A stretch of DNA of 63,661 nucleotides from Branchiostoma floridae (lineage: Eukaryota; Chordata; Leptocardii; Amphioxiformes; Branchiostomatidae): positions 13,832,249-13,895,909 of the forward strand of contig NC_049989.1 of the NCBI RefSeq assembly GCF_000003815.2, written 5' to 3'. Below, in pieces: positions 1 through 12,659 of the stretch (position 1 is its first letter; every line of letters starts with the position of its first letter). The notes below the pieces were generated by a model. It was not told the DNA's origin. It worked only from the letters and a program-made list of their open reading frames with translations, and ran no database searches. The position numbers and the translations under genes were made by a program.

Positions 1-602
1 TAGCATTCTTGGAAAATGCCTGTGCAATTCCTAGAATTTTTGCAGACTGAACGCAATATATACCACTTGACGACTCCCCTGAGGCGTCGTCAAAAAAAGA
101 CTGTCTTATGATACGGTCCGATTAGAAAAAGTGGTCCCTCCGAACAGTTTACGGGTTGTTCGGACGTGGCCCCGTGGGACGTCCTGCGACTACCAGGCTA
201 TGTTGGGGGCACGGCGGGGCCCCTGGATGTTTTTAAATCACTGATAAAATCAACTCGGAGCCTGGCGACTAATAGACACCGTGATCAACCCGTGAAAACG
301 CCAATCAGGTCTACCGGCACAACTCTGGACCTTCGGAGCCCGACTGGGGCCAGATGTCCTATGGGCGCAGGTGCAAATATCACCGTAGCATTAGGTCCTT
401 GTCGGTGGCTGATTTTGTCACAGTCACTTAACAGCTATAACGTTAACGCCATGAAAACAATACGACGACTAACGGCGAATATGCCCGCTCGGTAAGAAAG
501 AAATTATGGTAGTATACGACCCAATGCTTCTTCTACAGGTGACCATCCATGCCTTCTTGGCTAATTGATAACAAATATGTTCAGATATCGCAGAGAACTC
601 AC
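1..602. other. No gene recognised (intron of the truncated sialyltransferase gene)
   Basis: Lies 3' of sialyltransferase exon 603-721. I found no exon for the rest of motif L. The 109-codon plus-strand frame at 166-495 has no recognisable features. Confidence 0.6.
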
Positions 603-1606
603 CTCAAGACGACGGATGACGAGTCTATTTGTGGACCACAGCCGCTATCCAGCAGTATCCCGCCGTTCCCGACTACACTGCAGCTGTGAATAGGGTTCTT
701 AGGCAACTTCAACTTTTTGTTCTGTACAAGACAAAAATAATACTATAAGTTACTTAGAAGAACTAAAGATAAGTGGGTGTAAGATGAATATTGTTATATA
801 GCTTGGTGACTTAGTAGTTCTCTATTGTCTGTAAAACAAAGTAACCAGTCCAGAAAGGCAACATTTTCGAGAAAACGCGGGATGTTTCCCTCCGAGTAAT
901 TTGCCTTTTGTCAAGGCAATACTACATCATTAGCCTCGCCACTGAGGCGTCGCAAAAAACTATGTTCGCCCTGAGGCGTCACCAAAAGAACATAAGAAGA
1001 TGAGGAAAGATAGAAGCCAAGACACTAGCAATAACAATATGTTTTACCGTCGGGAAACATAACAGAGGTGATCATACTACGTCGAGAGCTTTCAAGATAT
1101 ATTAAACATCAAGACATTGACTTACATCTGGAGATGGTAGTAGCTTGTACAACTCTGGAACAGCGTAGTACGTAGTTTTGTTTCTTCCTTCGAAAAATGG
1201 CAGTGGAGATCTCAGCGGTGTGTTCTCTTGACTCGCGATCAGGTACCTCTTGATGTGCGTTTCCCTGAATATGTCGTTCCTGGCAAAGGCATATCAGTCA
1301 GTATATACACCTCCGTGGATGAGGTATTGTCTTTGTTGTGTGTCTATGCGTGTGTTTATGTTTGTCTCTCTGTGTGTATCATACTGTGTGTGCCTTTGTT
1401 TGTTTATGGGCGCGTGTGTGTGTGTGTGCTTGCATTTGTTTATTTGTGTGTATGTGCTTGTGTCTGTATGTGTGTGTTTGTGTTTATTTGTATGTGCTTG
1501 TGTTTTTGTGCGTGTTTGTATTTATTTTGTGTTTGCTTGTGTTCGTTTGTGTGCCATGTTTGTGTGCATGTTCGCTTGTGTGAGTTTGAGTGTATGTGTG
1601 CGTTTG

Positions 1607-1641
<35 letters not shown>

Positions 1642-3872
1642 ACGTGTGTTCATGTGTGCACCTATGTGTCTGTGTGTTTATGCGCGCATCCGTGCACGTG
1701 TGTATGTGTTGAACTTTGGTCGCCATATCTTTCAAAGCTACATAGATGGATTATGTTTGATAAGTGGGTAGGTATTGATGAGATGAAGGTCGTTTTATTA
1801 ATCATATAATAGTTTAATAGTTATACTGATGTTTTGTTTTGTTGTCATTAACGTTAGAAAGATAAACAAGTGCGTATCAGCATACATGTAAGATCTTGAG
1901 TTAAAGTAAGACAACTCAAACCCGCAATGCAACTCGCTGTAGATTAGTATAAAACCCCAACCTGTTTACTTTTTGATTGAAATCTGTGGAAATAAAACAG
2001 AGAAATCTCTACACTTACCTTAATTTATCTATCTTGCCATAGTTGTACGGTACATTGGGAAGTTTTGTCAGTACAGATGAGTCGTTGAGTTGTCCGAGCA
2101 GGTTGAGGTAGGCTTGTCTGTTCGGTTTCAGGTTTCTACTCCGCCGGGTGTTGGAGACCCCACGGGCAACCACAACCTGGGGTGGGGGCTCAATTTTCTC
2201 CCTGTTGTATGGAAAATAGGGGTGGGTACCGGTACCGGTACACAAAATTCAGGTCCATCCAGGTCCGGTTCAGGTCCAGAGGATAAGGACCAGGTCCGGA
2301 CCTGAACCTGGATCTGAATCAGTATGTGATAACTTGTGAATGGACAATACTCAAAACAATGGTCCATTTTGCTGTTTTAAAATCCTAGAAGGCTAACTAC
2401 CTCTGTACAATTGACTGAAAAAACATAGTAGAATGACTATAAACTCTACTCTACATCGCTCTTGGCATTTCCTTTGACCAGTAAGCCCAAAAAATGTGTG
2501 AATGCCTGATCATATAATCTGATCATTTTCCAATCGGTCCAACATCCGGTCCACCGAATTTTTTCAGGTCCGTTATTTCCGGACCCGTCCAATAAGAGAA
2601 AAAAACGGTTTGAACAAGTACCTTGTACCGGTACCCACCCCTATAATGGAAAATGGTAATCGTAAAGTCTTAGACTGTGGTAAATGTCGACTTCATCGTT
2701 GAATAGATGTTGGTTAAGAATTTCCTTGAAATATTGTTGGACTAATTCCTGTCTTTTTTCCCCTTCGCAAAGAAGGGTATGTTTTCGTACGCATTAACAT
2801 GACTGTATACTTTTGTTTTGAATGATAATTAGGCGGTGTGACGTCAAACTTAATTTGCGCTTACGAACGGTGTATCTGGGTCATTTGGCGGTTTGAGCTA
2901 CCAGCAATCGGCCTACGCGAATCGTAGAAGCACCATCTTTTTGTGCCACAAGGATATTGGGCCGTTCCAAAAAATAACTGTGGAGGGGATGGGTGGGGTG
3001 TGTGGTGGAAGAGGTGAAATATCAAATTTTGTACCTACCCTAGCTCCGATCCAGAAGTTTCTCAAACTCCTTGGTTCCCAATCCAAAATGCCCCAAACCC
3101 TCCCTAGTTCCGATCCAAAATAGCTCAAACCTTCCCAAGTTCCCAATCCAAATTGGCTCAAACCCTCCCTAGTTCCAAATTGCTCCCTAGTTCCAAAGTG
3201 CTTCATCTAATGAGTCAGACCTACAAATAGGCATTGCGTGATTCTATCTCAGAGAGTAACGCGTCAACGAACACTTGATTTATATAAAAAGACTAGACCT
3301 CTTGATTAAAAATCTCCGGATTTGTTGTAATTTTGTAAGGACTTCAGGGAGAATAGATTTCACCTGCAGTTTGTAAAGTTCAATGGAGATCTGAATAATA
3401 AACAAACAAACAAAATGATTACCTGCTACACCAAGGACCTTTTATCAACTTGGCTACACTTGTACCAGCTGACGAGACATATACAGACTACCATGCGGAA
3501 GAATACAACTTACAAGAAGTAATGTTAACCTCAATAACGTTTCAAGCACATGTTCCTTGTACTGACGAAATCTCATGACCCATCGTTAATCTCATTTACA
3601 TACCTCGGTAACGATTTCACCTGCCGTGCTCTGTTTGCAGAGTTGGAGAAGTGTAGCTGTCCTGTATCAGGCTTCGAGCTTTCACAGTCGTCATCAATTC
3701 TGGATGTCACGGCGGCCAGGTACAGGTCTTGAACTAGAATCAGAATCCCTACCGTCACCAAGATGTTACGTGACATCGCCTTCATTGCGTTCCACGGTGA
3801 AGACGCTGCGCCTTTCTTGGCTGACTGTCTTGCTGTCGACTCAGGCGGGTAGATTCGTAGCTGCTGCGCCAT
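603..3872 (-). CDS. Alpha-2,8-sialyltransferase-like protein (ST8 type), 5' part; truncated by window edge
   Basis: Four coding exons are visible, read leftwards: 3621-3872, 2019-2176, 1126-1279 and 603-721. All have GT-AG borders and matching phases. Exon 1 opens with ATG and encodes a type II membrane anchor at about residues 36-54, as expected for a Golgi glycosyltransferase. Exon 3 carries [12 protein letters not shown], close to the same exon in the complete neighbour gene ([12 protein letters not shown]). Exon 4 holds the first half of sialyl motif L ([16 protein letters not shown]), part of the CMP-sialic acid donor site in this family. The rest of motif L and motifs S, III and VS must lie left of base 603; I found no matching exon in 1-602. 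The exon 1 to exon 2 junction differs in phase from that of the neighbour, so the exon 2 acceptor is the least certain border. This is a tandem paralogue of the gene at 5727-11393. Acceptor and linkage are unknown. Confidence 0.82.
1325..1710. repeat. TG-rich low-complexity tract
   Basis: Degenerate TGTGTG/TTTGTG repeats give Cys/Val-rich frames on plus and His/Thr-rich frames on minus. The frames are composition artefacts. It begins about 45 bases from sialyltransferase exon 1126-1279. Confidence 0.9.
2217..2643. mobile_element. hAT-like MITE, copy 1 (TAGGGGTGGGTACCGGTAC ends)
   Basis: The ends are inverted copies of TAGGGGTGGGTACCGGTAC. The interior has AGGTCCGGACCTG palindromes. The 8-bp ATGGAAAA occurs directly left (2209-2216) and again two bases right of the right end (2646-2653), a probable target duplication. 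It has no coding capacity and lies in a sialyltransferase intron. Confidence 0.8.
3035..3200. repeat. Degenerate ~36-bp tandem repeat
   Basis: About four units of AGTTCCxAATCCAAAxTGxCTC followed by AAACCCTCCCT lie in intron 1 of the truncated sialyltransferase gene. Confidence 0.75.
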
Positions 3873-4209
3873 TTTGTGTGTGTGAAGACAACAATACCTC
3901 GCCCAGTATCAAACACACTTGCAGAGAGGTATTCCTGGTTTCAGAGTACCCGTATCCAACTACAAAATCCGTCGCTGTAGGACGTATCTCGCCGTGTACG
4001 GAGATAGAGTTAGACTACTATAGATCGTGTTCACCCTTTGTTTGTCCTACATCGCTGGATACGAATGACGCAGTTATGGACTGGTCGGACCGCTACGGTT
4101 GGGTGGTGTTACAGTCAGCGTAAAACAATTTAGGTCATTTGTAGCGAACCTCATAATTAGTTGCTTATAGTGGAGGTAAAATATGTCTATCATTGGTTCA
4201 TTTGCAAAA

Positions 4210-4745
4210 GTAACTGTATGTTAGTGCATTGTATGGATGACATCAGCGCGCGCATTAATTTTAGAAAAAAAAAGAATTCTTTTCCTTTTTCGGGGATGGT
4301 CAGATAGACTAAAATAGGCAAACATGTTGTGTTTTGGCCCATTAAACATACTTGTAGAAGTGACACTAGGGAGGTAGTCATGACTATAGTGGCAGAAGTG
4401 AAACTTGTTGCTGGATAGTTGTAAAAGTGCCACCAATATGGAAGCCATAAATGTAGTTGCCAACTTGGCAAGTGATGCCAGTGTACGTACCACTAGTATC
4501 ACTTTTACTTCACTTGATCACTTCTTTAGTACAGGAATGAATGCATTGTTAGTTGTGATGCCACGTTTTGTCACTTCAAATCTTGTTACTACATTTATGG
4601 TGTCTATTTTAGAAATTTAGCCATCTTGGTTTTTTTTTACCCATCTTGTTTTGTTTTTTTATTCGCGCTATCTCATTATTTTTCACTCTGCATAGGATGT
4701 CATCCAGAGAAATTATGCTTGCTGTGGTCTTACATATACGCCCGC
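4210..4745. mobile_element. MITE, GGATGACATC family
   Basis: GTATGGATGACATCAGCGCG on the left faces AGGATGTCATCCAGAGAAAT on the right. The interior (AGAAGTGACACT...GCCACCAATATGGAAGCCAT) matches the copy at 12660-13200. A further end-like fragment lies at 4846-4890. It sits upstream of the first sialyltransferase gene. Confidence 0.65.
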
Positions 4746-5451
4746 TGGGAATTATTTGAGGTTTATTAAATCTATACAAGTCAGACCGCTTCTTTCTGTT
4801 TGAATCCAAGCGTTGTTAGACAGAAAAAGTTGTTTTGTTTCTAAAGACATGTTGATTTGATCACATGCTTGACATCCGCGCGCGCGCATGGATTTTCTGC
4901 AAAATTGAACAAAAAAACGAAGAATCTATGGTTTGTTGTGTTATATTCTGTGTGTTCTGACATTTGTTCATTGGCTATATTGTGATTTTCCGTATCCAAC
5001 GTTCTATCTAATCATACGGGTAATTGATACACAACACGGGCTAACAGGCTATCTATCATATTCCTTATACCCCTGTCACATTATCCACGGTCTTCGGGCG
5101 TATCGATGGAAGATCGGCCATATTTAAGATCGACAGAGGGTTGCGCGTATTTTTCACCTGAAAACCGCCCCTGCCACATATGAGCCATACTTTGTACCTT
5201 ATACAATTGTTGTGCAATACAGTTATTATTATAAGCGAGGCTCGGGCGATTGCCGCAGAATCGTCGTCCGATCGATTTTCGCCAAATGTGACAGGTGTAT
5301 TATACAACTAGATAAATCATATACATGTATCAGGAACAGTATCACAGTAAAATATCATTTAAGAAAAAAAGACAGAATCAAGTCACACTCTTTCAAATAA
5401 ATGCAATTTTTTTGGCAAGCAACATATGCACAACAATAGAATTAACACTAG

Positions 5452-5670
5452 CCCACCCTTATTCGCGGTGCAACCTATTTCCATTGGCTTCAGATATTTA
5501 GGGATATTAAATCAACGGCGGCGGTTTCAATTGCAATATTTTCCAATAATTGCAAATTTTGTCAATACATAGCAACGTTCGTCGACTTGATATCCCTAAA
5601 TACCTGAGCGCCTGTTTAAAAATTTTAAACGGATATAGGTTACCCCGCGGATAAGAGTGAACAGTTTATG
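5452..5670. mobile_element. Small foldback MITE (TTATCCGCGGGGTAACC ends)
   Basis: CACCCTTATTCGCGGTGCAA on the left mirrors GGTTACCCCGCGGATAAGAG on the right, with subterminal ATTTAGGGATAT facing ATATCCCTAAAT. It lies just 3' of the sialyltransferase stop. Related copies are at 51922-52095 and, as one end, 8640-8732. Confidence 0.7.
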
Positions 5671-5726
5671 TGCGCGCGAAATTCACCATTACGGAGTGCA
5701 ATTCTACCAGAAGTAAACTTCGTATT

Positions 5727-5984
5727 TCACTGCTTGCACTTCCCGATGTGCAGCTTGATGACCCCCTTTTTGTGCAGTGTCTGCAGCATTTTGAACTCCT
5801 CCGGTAGTTTGTGGAAGGTGTTGTTCTGGGTGTGTTGGTAGTCGTACAGGTAGTAGTGGTAGGGAACCTCCTGGCCCTCATAGTCCACGGGGAAGGGCCA
5901 GTAACCATACAGGTGGGTCTCCTTACACATGGCCAGGGCGATGGTAGTGAAGACCAGACCTGAAAGGATGGGGGATAGATGTTA

Positions 5985-6038
<54 letters not shown>

Positions 6039-9000
6039 ACAAAGTGCAACTGAACAACGAATGGAAGAGCCATTCTCTTATTCTCAATCAATCAATCTTT
6101 CCACCAGCAAAACATAATTTGCACGACTCATGACAGCCGAAGTTACTATATTTCAAAAGCAACTTGCGATGAAACAATCATATTTCAATCAATTCTAATG
6201 ACAGCAGTAGCCACGAGAAAAGTTACTCTCCAAGCAGAGAATCGACACCGACTGCTTTTATGTGTTTCTAGTCCTCTTTGTCGGGATTTCCATTTTGTAG
6301 ACATTTAAAGAAAAGAGTACAAAATAGAAAACTTGCCAAACCTCTGCTTTGAGAGTAAAGCAAATCCGCAAAGCCACCGTCCCATCCCAAACCAACACCC
6401 AGACGAATCTAACATCTTACCGCTGCTGATACGGGTGCTGGTCAGTCCGTTCATCTTCCAGAAATCGTTGACAGCCTGAAGGAAGACCGGATGTGACGAC
6501 ACCATCTCGGTTTTCGCCCCCATGGCCCGGATGATGACGATCGCCCGCAGAACCAGTTTTGCCTTTAACAACACATCGTCCGATTAAATGATGTACAGGT
6601 AGCTTTTTTGGCAACGCCTCAGGGGATAGCCTAATTTCTAGTTAATCTGTCTGTTGAATCCTCCAATTAAGCCAACTTTCGATAGGAGCTAATCCGAGCT
6701 ATGTACATCTTTGTTTCTATATACCTATCAAACAATCAATCATTCGATCGATTGATCAATTATAACGTACAATATGTGCTATAATTCATAGTCTCCAAGC
6801 AGACGTGTCAGCTGGATGAGAAAAAGAAGAATTTGATCAAAGAGGGACAAGTACTGTTAAGTGGTCATAGGATTTCAGTCGATCTTTTGCAGTCTATCCA
6901 GTCGGTCAGTTCACTCCTAAGCCAATTAAACTCCTACAAGGCTTTTACTCCTAACTTGACCAAAGTCCCCTATTACTATTCGGCCCTGTCTGAGTCTGGT
7001 TGAGACTAGGTTATTCCATTTTATGCAAAACCTTCATATGACGGACATTACCTTTTTGGCGACGCCTCAAGGGAGGAGACATTGTCTATCATACACATGA
7101 CATATTAAACACAATGGGAAGGGAATGGAAAACAAAACGGCAGTATACCTTTGAGTCATAGTGGAACATGTGTGACCATACTTTGGCCCCTTTGTCTTCA
7201 TACTGGCTCAAATACTCAACAAAGTCTGTGATGATTCGCTCTTTCTTGAAGTCATACATGCTGAGTGGAGGTTAACAAAGAGAGAAATACCAATATCAAG
7301 AACAAGTTTCTATTGGAACCTTTCATTTTACACAAACATTATATCTTAAACATAAAGGTAGATGCAATCATGGTTTTAACATGACAGGGTATATCTATAT
7401 GACCTTGATTCGAATCAGTTTTTACCGCTTTTTTAATCCTCTTCGTCCTTTGCAAACAAATAAGGTCAATGACCTTGATCAGGGGGCTGTTACCATGGTT
7501 ACTGGAGGAGTATCAGACACCCTGCGGTGTTCGATTACATTATGTAGCAAGTGGTAGGATAGAGATGTGGGGCTGGTCACCATATATATTGGATGTCTTT
7601 GAGTGAGAATATACAGAACAGTGATTTGTACGGCTTGGTACACATGATGTATTTGTTCAACTTGTACATCATGTTACTTACTTTTCTAGTTGCACATAGT
7701 TATATCAACATGTGCCTGCATCACTGAGCTAAAATCCTAACTCACAATTCATTGAATCCGGACGGGTTTACGGAGATAAAGTTTGCCTTTCTGCCAACAT
7801 CCTTGTAGTAGTCCACCTTCGCCATAGTGCCGTCCATGTCTTCTCCTCTTCCGAAAAACTCCAGAGTCAGGGGCGGAAGATTGTTCCTGACAAAAGAAGT
7901 GAATTCTTTGACCGTTCTACTTGTTTTACTTCGGAAAAAGATTTCATCAAGTTGGTAGAACACAAGATATAGGAGTTTTCTTTTTGCATTAACAGTGCTG
8001 TCTCGAATAAGATTACTTTTTCAAGGGAATGAAAGAGGCCATCTACATTAGAGCCCATCAATCTTCCTTCAACCGAGATGGGGGCCGATACCGACTTCCA
8101 AGCACATTTGACCCCTTGCTGACGTCACACTTCCGGTCTGGATATTTAACAAAGGCTTTGGGTCATTACAACTTGAAAGGGATCGAAAGCTTGTTGGCAA
8201 GCGCTTTATTTCTTTGTGTAGCTATAAGATTTAAACATGTATCATAGTGATGTTTCTACTAATACTAGCAAGGGACCAATGTAATAGACATCGAGGATAA
8301 CTAGCGTATCCGGTGGATCAAGGATGTATAGGGTGGCCGTCACAACTAAGAGAGTCAACCCCAGTGAACCAGGGGTACCATCCGATTACTACTGGGGCTC
8401 CCTACACTCGATAGCCTGGTAGTATAGGATGGTGCCCAGGCTAGAACCGGGACGAGGGAGGATACAAACTTAACCACATTCGGGATTGTTTTTCGCCACA
8501 AAAGCGCCACCTATAGCCGCTACAGATACATATATAGAGGCGATTAGCAGCGCACAGTCAGGAGCTTTGAGAAAATTCCAATTTCCTTTAAAATGTCATT
8601 TTTTAATCCTGTCGTCTGTTATGGAAATATTACGGTTTTAAACCACCATCCGTCAACCTGATATCCCTAAATACATGTACCATGTTTTAGACGTAACGGA
8701 TATAGGTTACCCCGCGGATAAAGGTGAACTAGAGTTACCGTTCTTACCTAAAGACGTATTGTGTAGAGTCGATCTCAGGTCCACAGCTGCTGTTCAACAG
8801 TATCCCCCCGTTTCCTATGACGCTGCAGTTTTCGTACATACTCTTGGGCCAATGGACCTCCTGGTGAAACACGTTATGAAATGTTACTGACTGCCTCCTT
8901 GTACGGAGGTTTTGGTTTTAGTGTATCTGGCTGTTTGTACATATTTTTGTCCGCTTCAATGTTTTTCTTGTGTGTTCGCAGTCGTTTGAATGCTCTGTCA

Positions 9001-11393
9001 GTAGATTGACAGGAAGTGTATGGGAAGATGGCAAGTTTAACCATCGCAGAGGTCAGACTTGCCGGAGTGATAGGAAATAGAGTTCAAAGGTGGAAGAACT
9101 GGTCGTGACAGTCTAGGTCATGAGGTCAGTGGAAGAGGCTACTTATTCATGGGGAGGTATTGTTTGGTCTGTTTGCCAGTGATTTCACAGTTATACATTT
9201 TCCCTTTGCTAGTCACGTTTACTGTAGAGTGACAGGAAGTGATCAACGGACACTTGCTAACCACAATCTCATTTGTATATTGAAGAAATACAATTTAAAA
9301 AAGACACATAGGAAAATCTAATCATTACACAGAAGCTTAAGATCTTTAAATACTTGTTTACTGCTGCTAGAACTAGTACTGAAAAGCATTTCAATGCGTG
9401 ACCTAAATACGTTTTAAGTGTCTACATGTAAGATGGACTGTTCCTACCTCTGGGAGATAGTTGTACACGTCCGGTACCATGTAGTAAGTGGACTTGTTTC
9501 TGCCCTCGAAGAACGGAATGACGGAGCCAAGCGGCATCGACTTCTTACTCGCGTAGAGGTAGTCTTGTACCCGCGTTTTCTCCCATATTTCTTTTCTAAA
9601 GAAATCAGGAAATACACATTGTTTTAGCATGATAGTAGATGGCGTAGATATTCCCGTGAACAGGACCTTATCCGTGGCATCGACAATATATCTTGGGTAG
9701 CCTCTACTAAACCGGGCTGAGGTTTCCACTTTGTAAACGTGACCTCTAACCAGCTGTCAGCCAATCAGAGAATAAGATTTACCTAAAGGAAATATTTAGG
9801 CGATTCTCTGATTGGGTGACGGCTGTTATAGAGGCTCACCTTCAATCTCCAAGCTGTCTTCAGTGCACTGTGAATTTACTATCTATATGCACCCTTATCC
9901 TGCACTAGGATGAACTCCACCAACAAACAAATACACACATCAATTTATTACAATACCTCCGTTTTTACAGAGGTAACAACAACAACAACGTATACCTGAA
10001 TAACGCGGAACGAGCGGCGTTGAAGGGTAGGTCCGGTAGTCTTTCCAGTAGCGAAGGGTCCTCCACCTGCTGCAGTAGGTCCTGGTACGCCTCCTTGTTC
10101 GGTTTGTATACTGGCATTTTACGTCTCTGTTCTGGTAGAGTCTGGTCTTTTTTCTTCGCCTTTGGGGTTGCATGTAACACTTTGCTGAAATAGGAGACTT
10201 TCATCTTTAATATAAAGTGTTGCTTTGTGGCATTTCGTGGACAAGAAAGCGAATTAGTGCGTAAGTGAGGGCATGTGAGTGTGTGTGAGACTGAGAGTGA
10301 AGGAGAGTGAGTCAGTGTGTATGTGAATGACTGAGCGTGAGTGTGTGAGTGACTGAGCGTGTGAGTGAGAGTGAATGATTGAGTAAGAGTGAGTGACTGT
10401 GTGGATGTGAGTAAGTGAGAGAATGATTGATTGAATGAGAGAGTGAGTAACTAATTGTGTGAGTGAGTGTAAGTGAGAGAGTGAGTGAGCGAGGGTGAGT
10501 GAGGCAGTTAGTAAGTGAAAGAGGGAGGGAAGAAAGGATGGAAGGAATGATTGAATGAGCAATTGAATAGTGATAAATTAATAATCATGATAACGTAATA
10601 TGCTGGATGATTTTTATATTTTTCAAAATCTTGAAAATATTCAAGCAGCCAAGCATGCTTTCTTTATGTTGGATTGGAGCAGTCCGGTGCGAGTTACGTG
10701 ACATTTAAACAACTATTACATATTTACGGACAAAGTCGGGCGTACAATAAGAGCCTAAGGCTTAAGTAACAACCTTCAATTCTATGACGCGGCACTTTTT
10801 GACACACCTTCTATTCAAAGCAGTTCTCTTATGCAGAAGTATACGTGTATACGAGTATAGCGTTGCAACGTAGTAGTAAAGTGTGCAGATAAGGTGCATT
10901 ACGACACTGTCATATTCGTCATAGGTTGTCATACGATTTTCATGTGGAAAAACTTTCAAACAGGCAGTGAGAGAACTAAGAACTAGCACCAAATTATATA
11001 ATTACGTAGTAAAGCTTTTGAATAACAAGACAGCTGGATTTTGTACGATACATGAACGACTTTCACAAGAATACTCTAAGTTTTCAATCGCAGGACAATT
11101 GTGTCAACCGCACAACAATTTTGCCCCGGCCCTTACCTAGTATCATCGCGTTCTTTCATGTGCAGTGACCTTTGTAGCTGTCGTTCCTGTTTGAATCCCG
11201 CCATTCCTGGACAGTCACAATCGCTGTTACTGGTGTACAGCCAGCTCAGCCACAGCACGTCCTCGATGAACAGCACCAGGCAGAGACACAGCAGCGGGTG
11301 GCGGTACATGAACGATGCTGCCCCGCCGGACGATGATTCTTTCCCAACCCGGGCATGACTTTGGAACGATCTACGTGTAAGCGGCGGCTTCAT
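5727..11393 (-). CDS. Alpha-2,8-sialyltransferase-like protein (ST8 type), complete
   Basis: Eight exons: 11137-11393, 9996-10184, 9448-9595, 8748-8860, 7746-7886, 7149-7260, 6421-6562 and 5727-5959. Phases agree throughout and sum to 445 codons (444 residues). The product should transfer sialic acid from CMP-sialic acid onto sialylated glycans in the Golgi lumen. Residues about 33-53 form a signal anchor, followed by a stem. Motif L starts at Cys210 ([16 protein letters not shown]), continues with FRNNLPPL and ends with [17 protein letters not shown]. Motif S spans about 350-385 ([31 protein letters not shown]). Motif III is YHYY, the motif VS His and Glu lie in FHKLPEEF, and the chain ends in GKCKQ. 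These features look closest to the ST8Sia I/V/VI group (from family knowledge, not a search). About 16 extra residues sit inside motif L between NLPPL and YYKDVG. Linkage and substrate cannot be read from sequence. Confidence 0.92.
5983..6038. repeat. (TGAT)n microsatellite
   Basis: About 13 tandem ATTG/TGAT units lie in the last sialyltransferase intron, just upstream of exon 5727-5959. Confidence 0.95.
6580..7060. repeat. Interspersed repeat of unknown class
   Basis: AGTCTCCAAGCAGACGTGTC and AGCTGGATGAGAAAAAGAAG with later TCACTCCTAAGCCAATTA recur at 24190-24360 and partly at 28130-28165. A second shared block (CACCCTGCGGTGTTCGA, GGCTGGTCACCAT) links 7515-7620 with 22225-22335. Confidence 0.5.
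8640..8732. repeat. One end of the TTATCCGCGGGGTAACC foldback family
   Basis: CTGATATCCCTAAATAC followed by CGGATATAGGTTACCCCGCG and GATAAAGGTGAACT matches the right arm of 5452-5670. It stops about 15 bases from the splice donor of sialyltransferase exon 8748-8860. Confidence 0.6.
10255..10560. repeat. GAGT/GTGA-rich low-complexity tract
   Basis: Degenerate repeats of GTGAGTGA-like units in sialyltransferase intron 1. Ser/His/Leu-rich frames here are not genes. Confidence 0.9.
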
Positions 11394-12650
11394 GGTTAAC
11401 TGTTAAGTGTGGGTTTTAGACGACAACAATGTTAGTTGTGAAACCGGCAGGGCAACATACACATGATATGACGTTATATGCGGCTTGAATGAATAAAGGC
11501 ACTCAGAGTGATACTCAGTGGCATTTCTTCATGGTTTTACAGTTTGCTTGAAATTCTTCTTCTTAGGTTTTTTTGGAAAGAGTTGGCACAGACATGAAAG
11601 AGTAATACCAGAGGCCTGGCGTATCTGTAAAAGGGCAGAATGGGAAGCCATTGTGGGAGTACAATTAATTATAGGTGTTCTGGCCTGAAGCAAACCTTTT
11701 CAGTAAACACGTCACCATGTCCTCCACAAGGTCACCGCGGAGTTAGGTCAGGGATGGAGGGGGAGGGGGGTCTATGAGGGGTCAGTGACTTGATGTTTCT
11801 TGTCTTAAGCACAACAACACGGGTGTCTCATTGTACGGCTCCTACTTGAGACAAATTATTGCGCCAAATTTGCGAACTTTTCTCCAATCTTCACATGCGG
11901 TTTAATATACACTGACGTGTGACGCGCGTAAAATTAGTGACCTCTACAAACAAAATGGCCGCGCCCGGAAGGTCACATCCTCAGTTTAGGCCAAAATCTA
12001 GATACAATATATACTGTATTGGACATCTCCACTGAATTTAGAATCTGAATTAGACCAAACCCCCCTCCGTCAAAACGTAGATAAAATGATGTCACTAAGT
12101 ATTTGCCGGATATGCAGCGACTCTCTCATTGGTTAAACCTCTAATTTCAATGCTACCGTTGGTCAAACTGCTTATTGTGATCGGTAAGATTTAATTTGTT
12201 TTGCCTTTGGTAGAATTTCCTGTGAAGACAGGTGTCATTAACTTTCTCGGCATGTGCTATGTCATTTTATTCTAAAAGCAAGAAAACTTACAGCATTTAC
12301 TCACTAACACACAGATATGCACCTGATGGAATGGTGAGCCAGAAAGATTTGGAATTTGGACATTTGCAGTGCCTCAACTATTAACCAAAACTCAGTTTTT
12401 CACAGAAGTTGGAAATATGACCTAATCACAATAACACAAACAGCACGTAGTCTACTTCTAGTATAAAGCTCTGTTGGAATATTGTATTACTTTGTAGTAA
12501 TGTTAAGACAGTACAATATATTAATCACGAAGTCACTTATATTTCAGAGGGTGACTTCTCTGCAGTTGATTAAAACCCAAAGCTTTTTAGCAATATACAA
12601 TGTATGGTCTACTGCATCTTATATACTTGATAGATATGTAGAAACTGGAG
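11394..12650. other. Intergenic; nothing recognised
   Basis: Between the sialyltransferase start codon (11393) and the lipase-gene stop (13844). It would contain the sialyltransferase promoter and 5' UTR, but I see no clear TATA box or other site. A MITE follows at 12660. Confidence 0.5.
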
Positions 12651-12659
12651 TTTAGGCCA

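Noticed and set aside
1228-1809. 193-residue Cys/Val-rich plus-strand frame
   Set aside because: Pure TG low-complexity sequence. The true coding signal here is minus-strand exon 1126-1279.
10254-10562. 102-residue Ser/His/Leu frame
   Set aside because: Complement of a GAGT-rich low-complexity tract in an intron.
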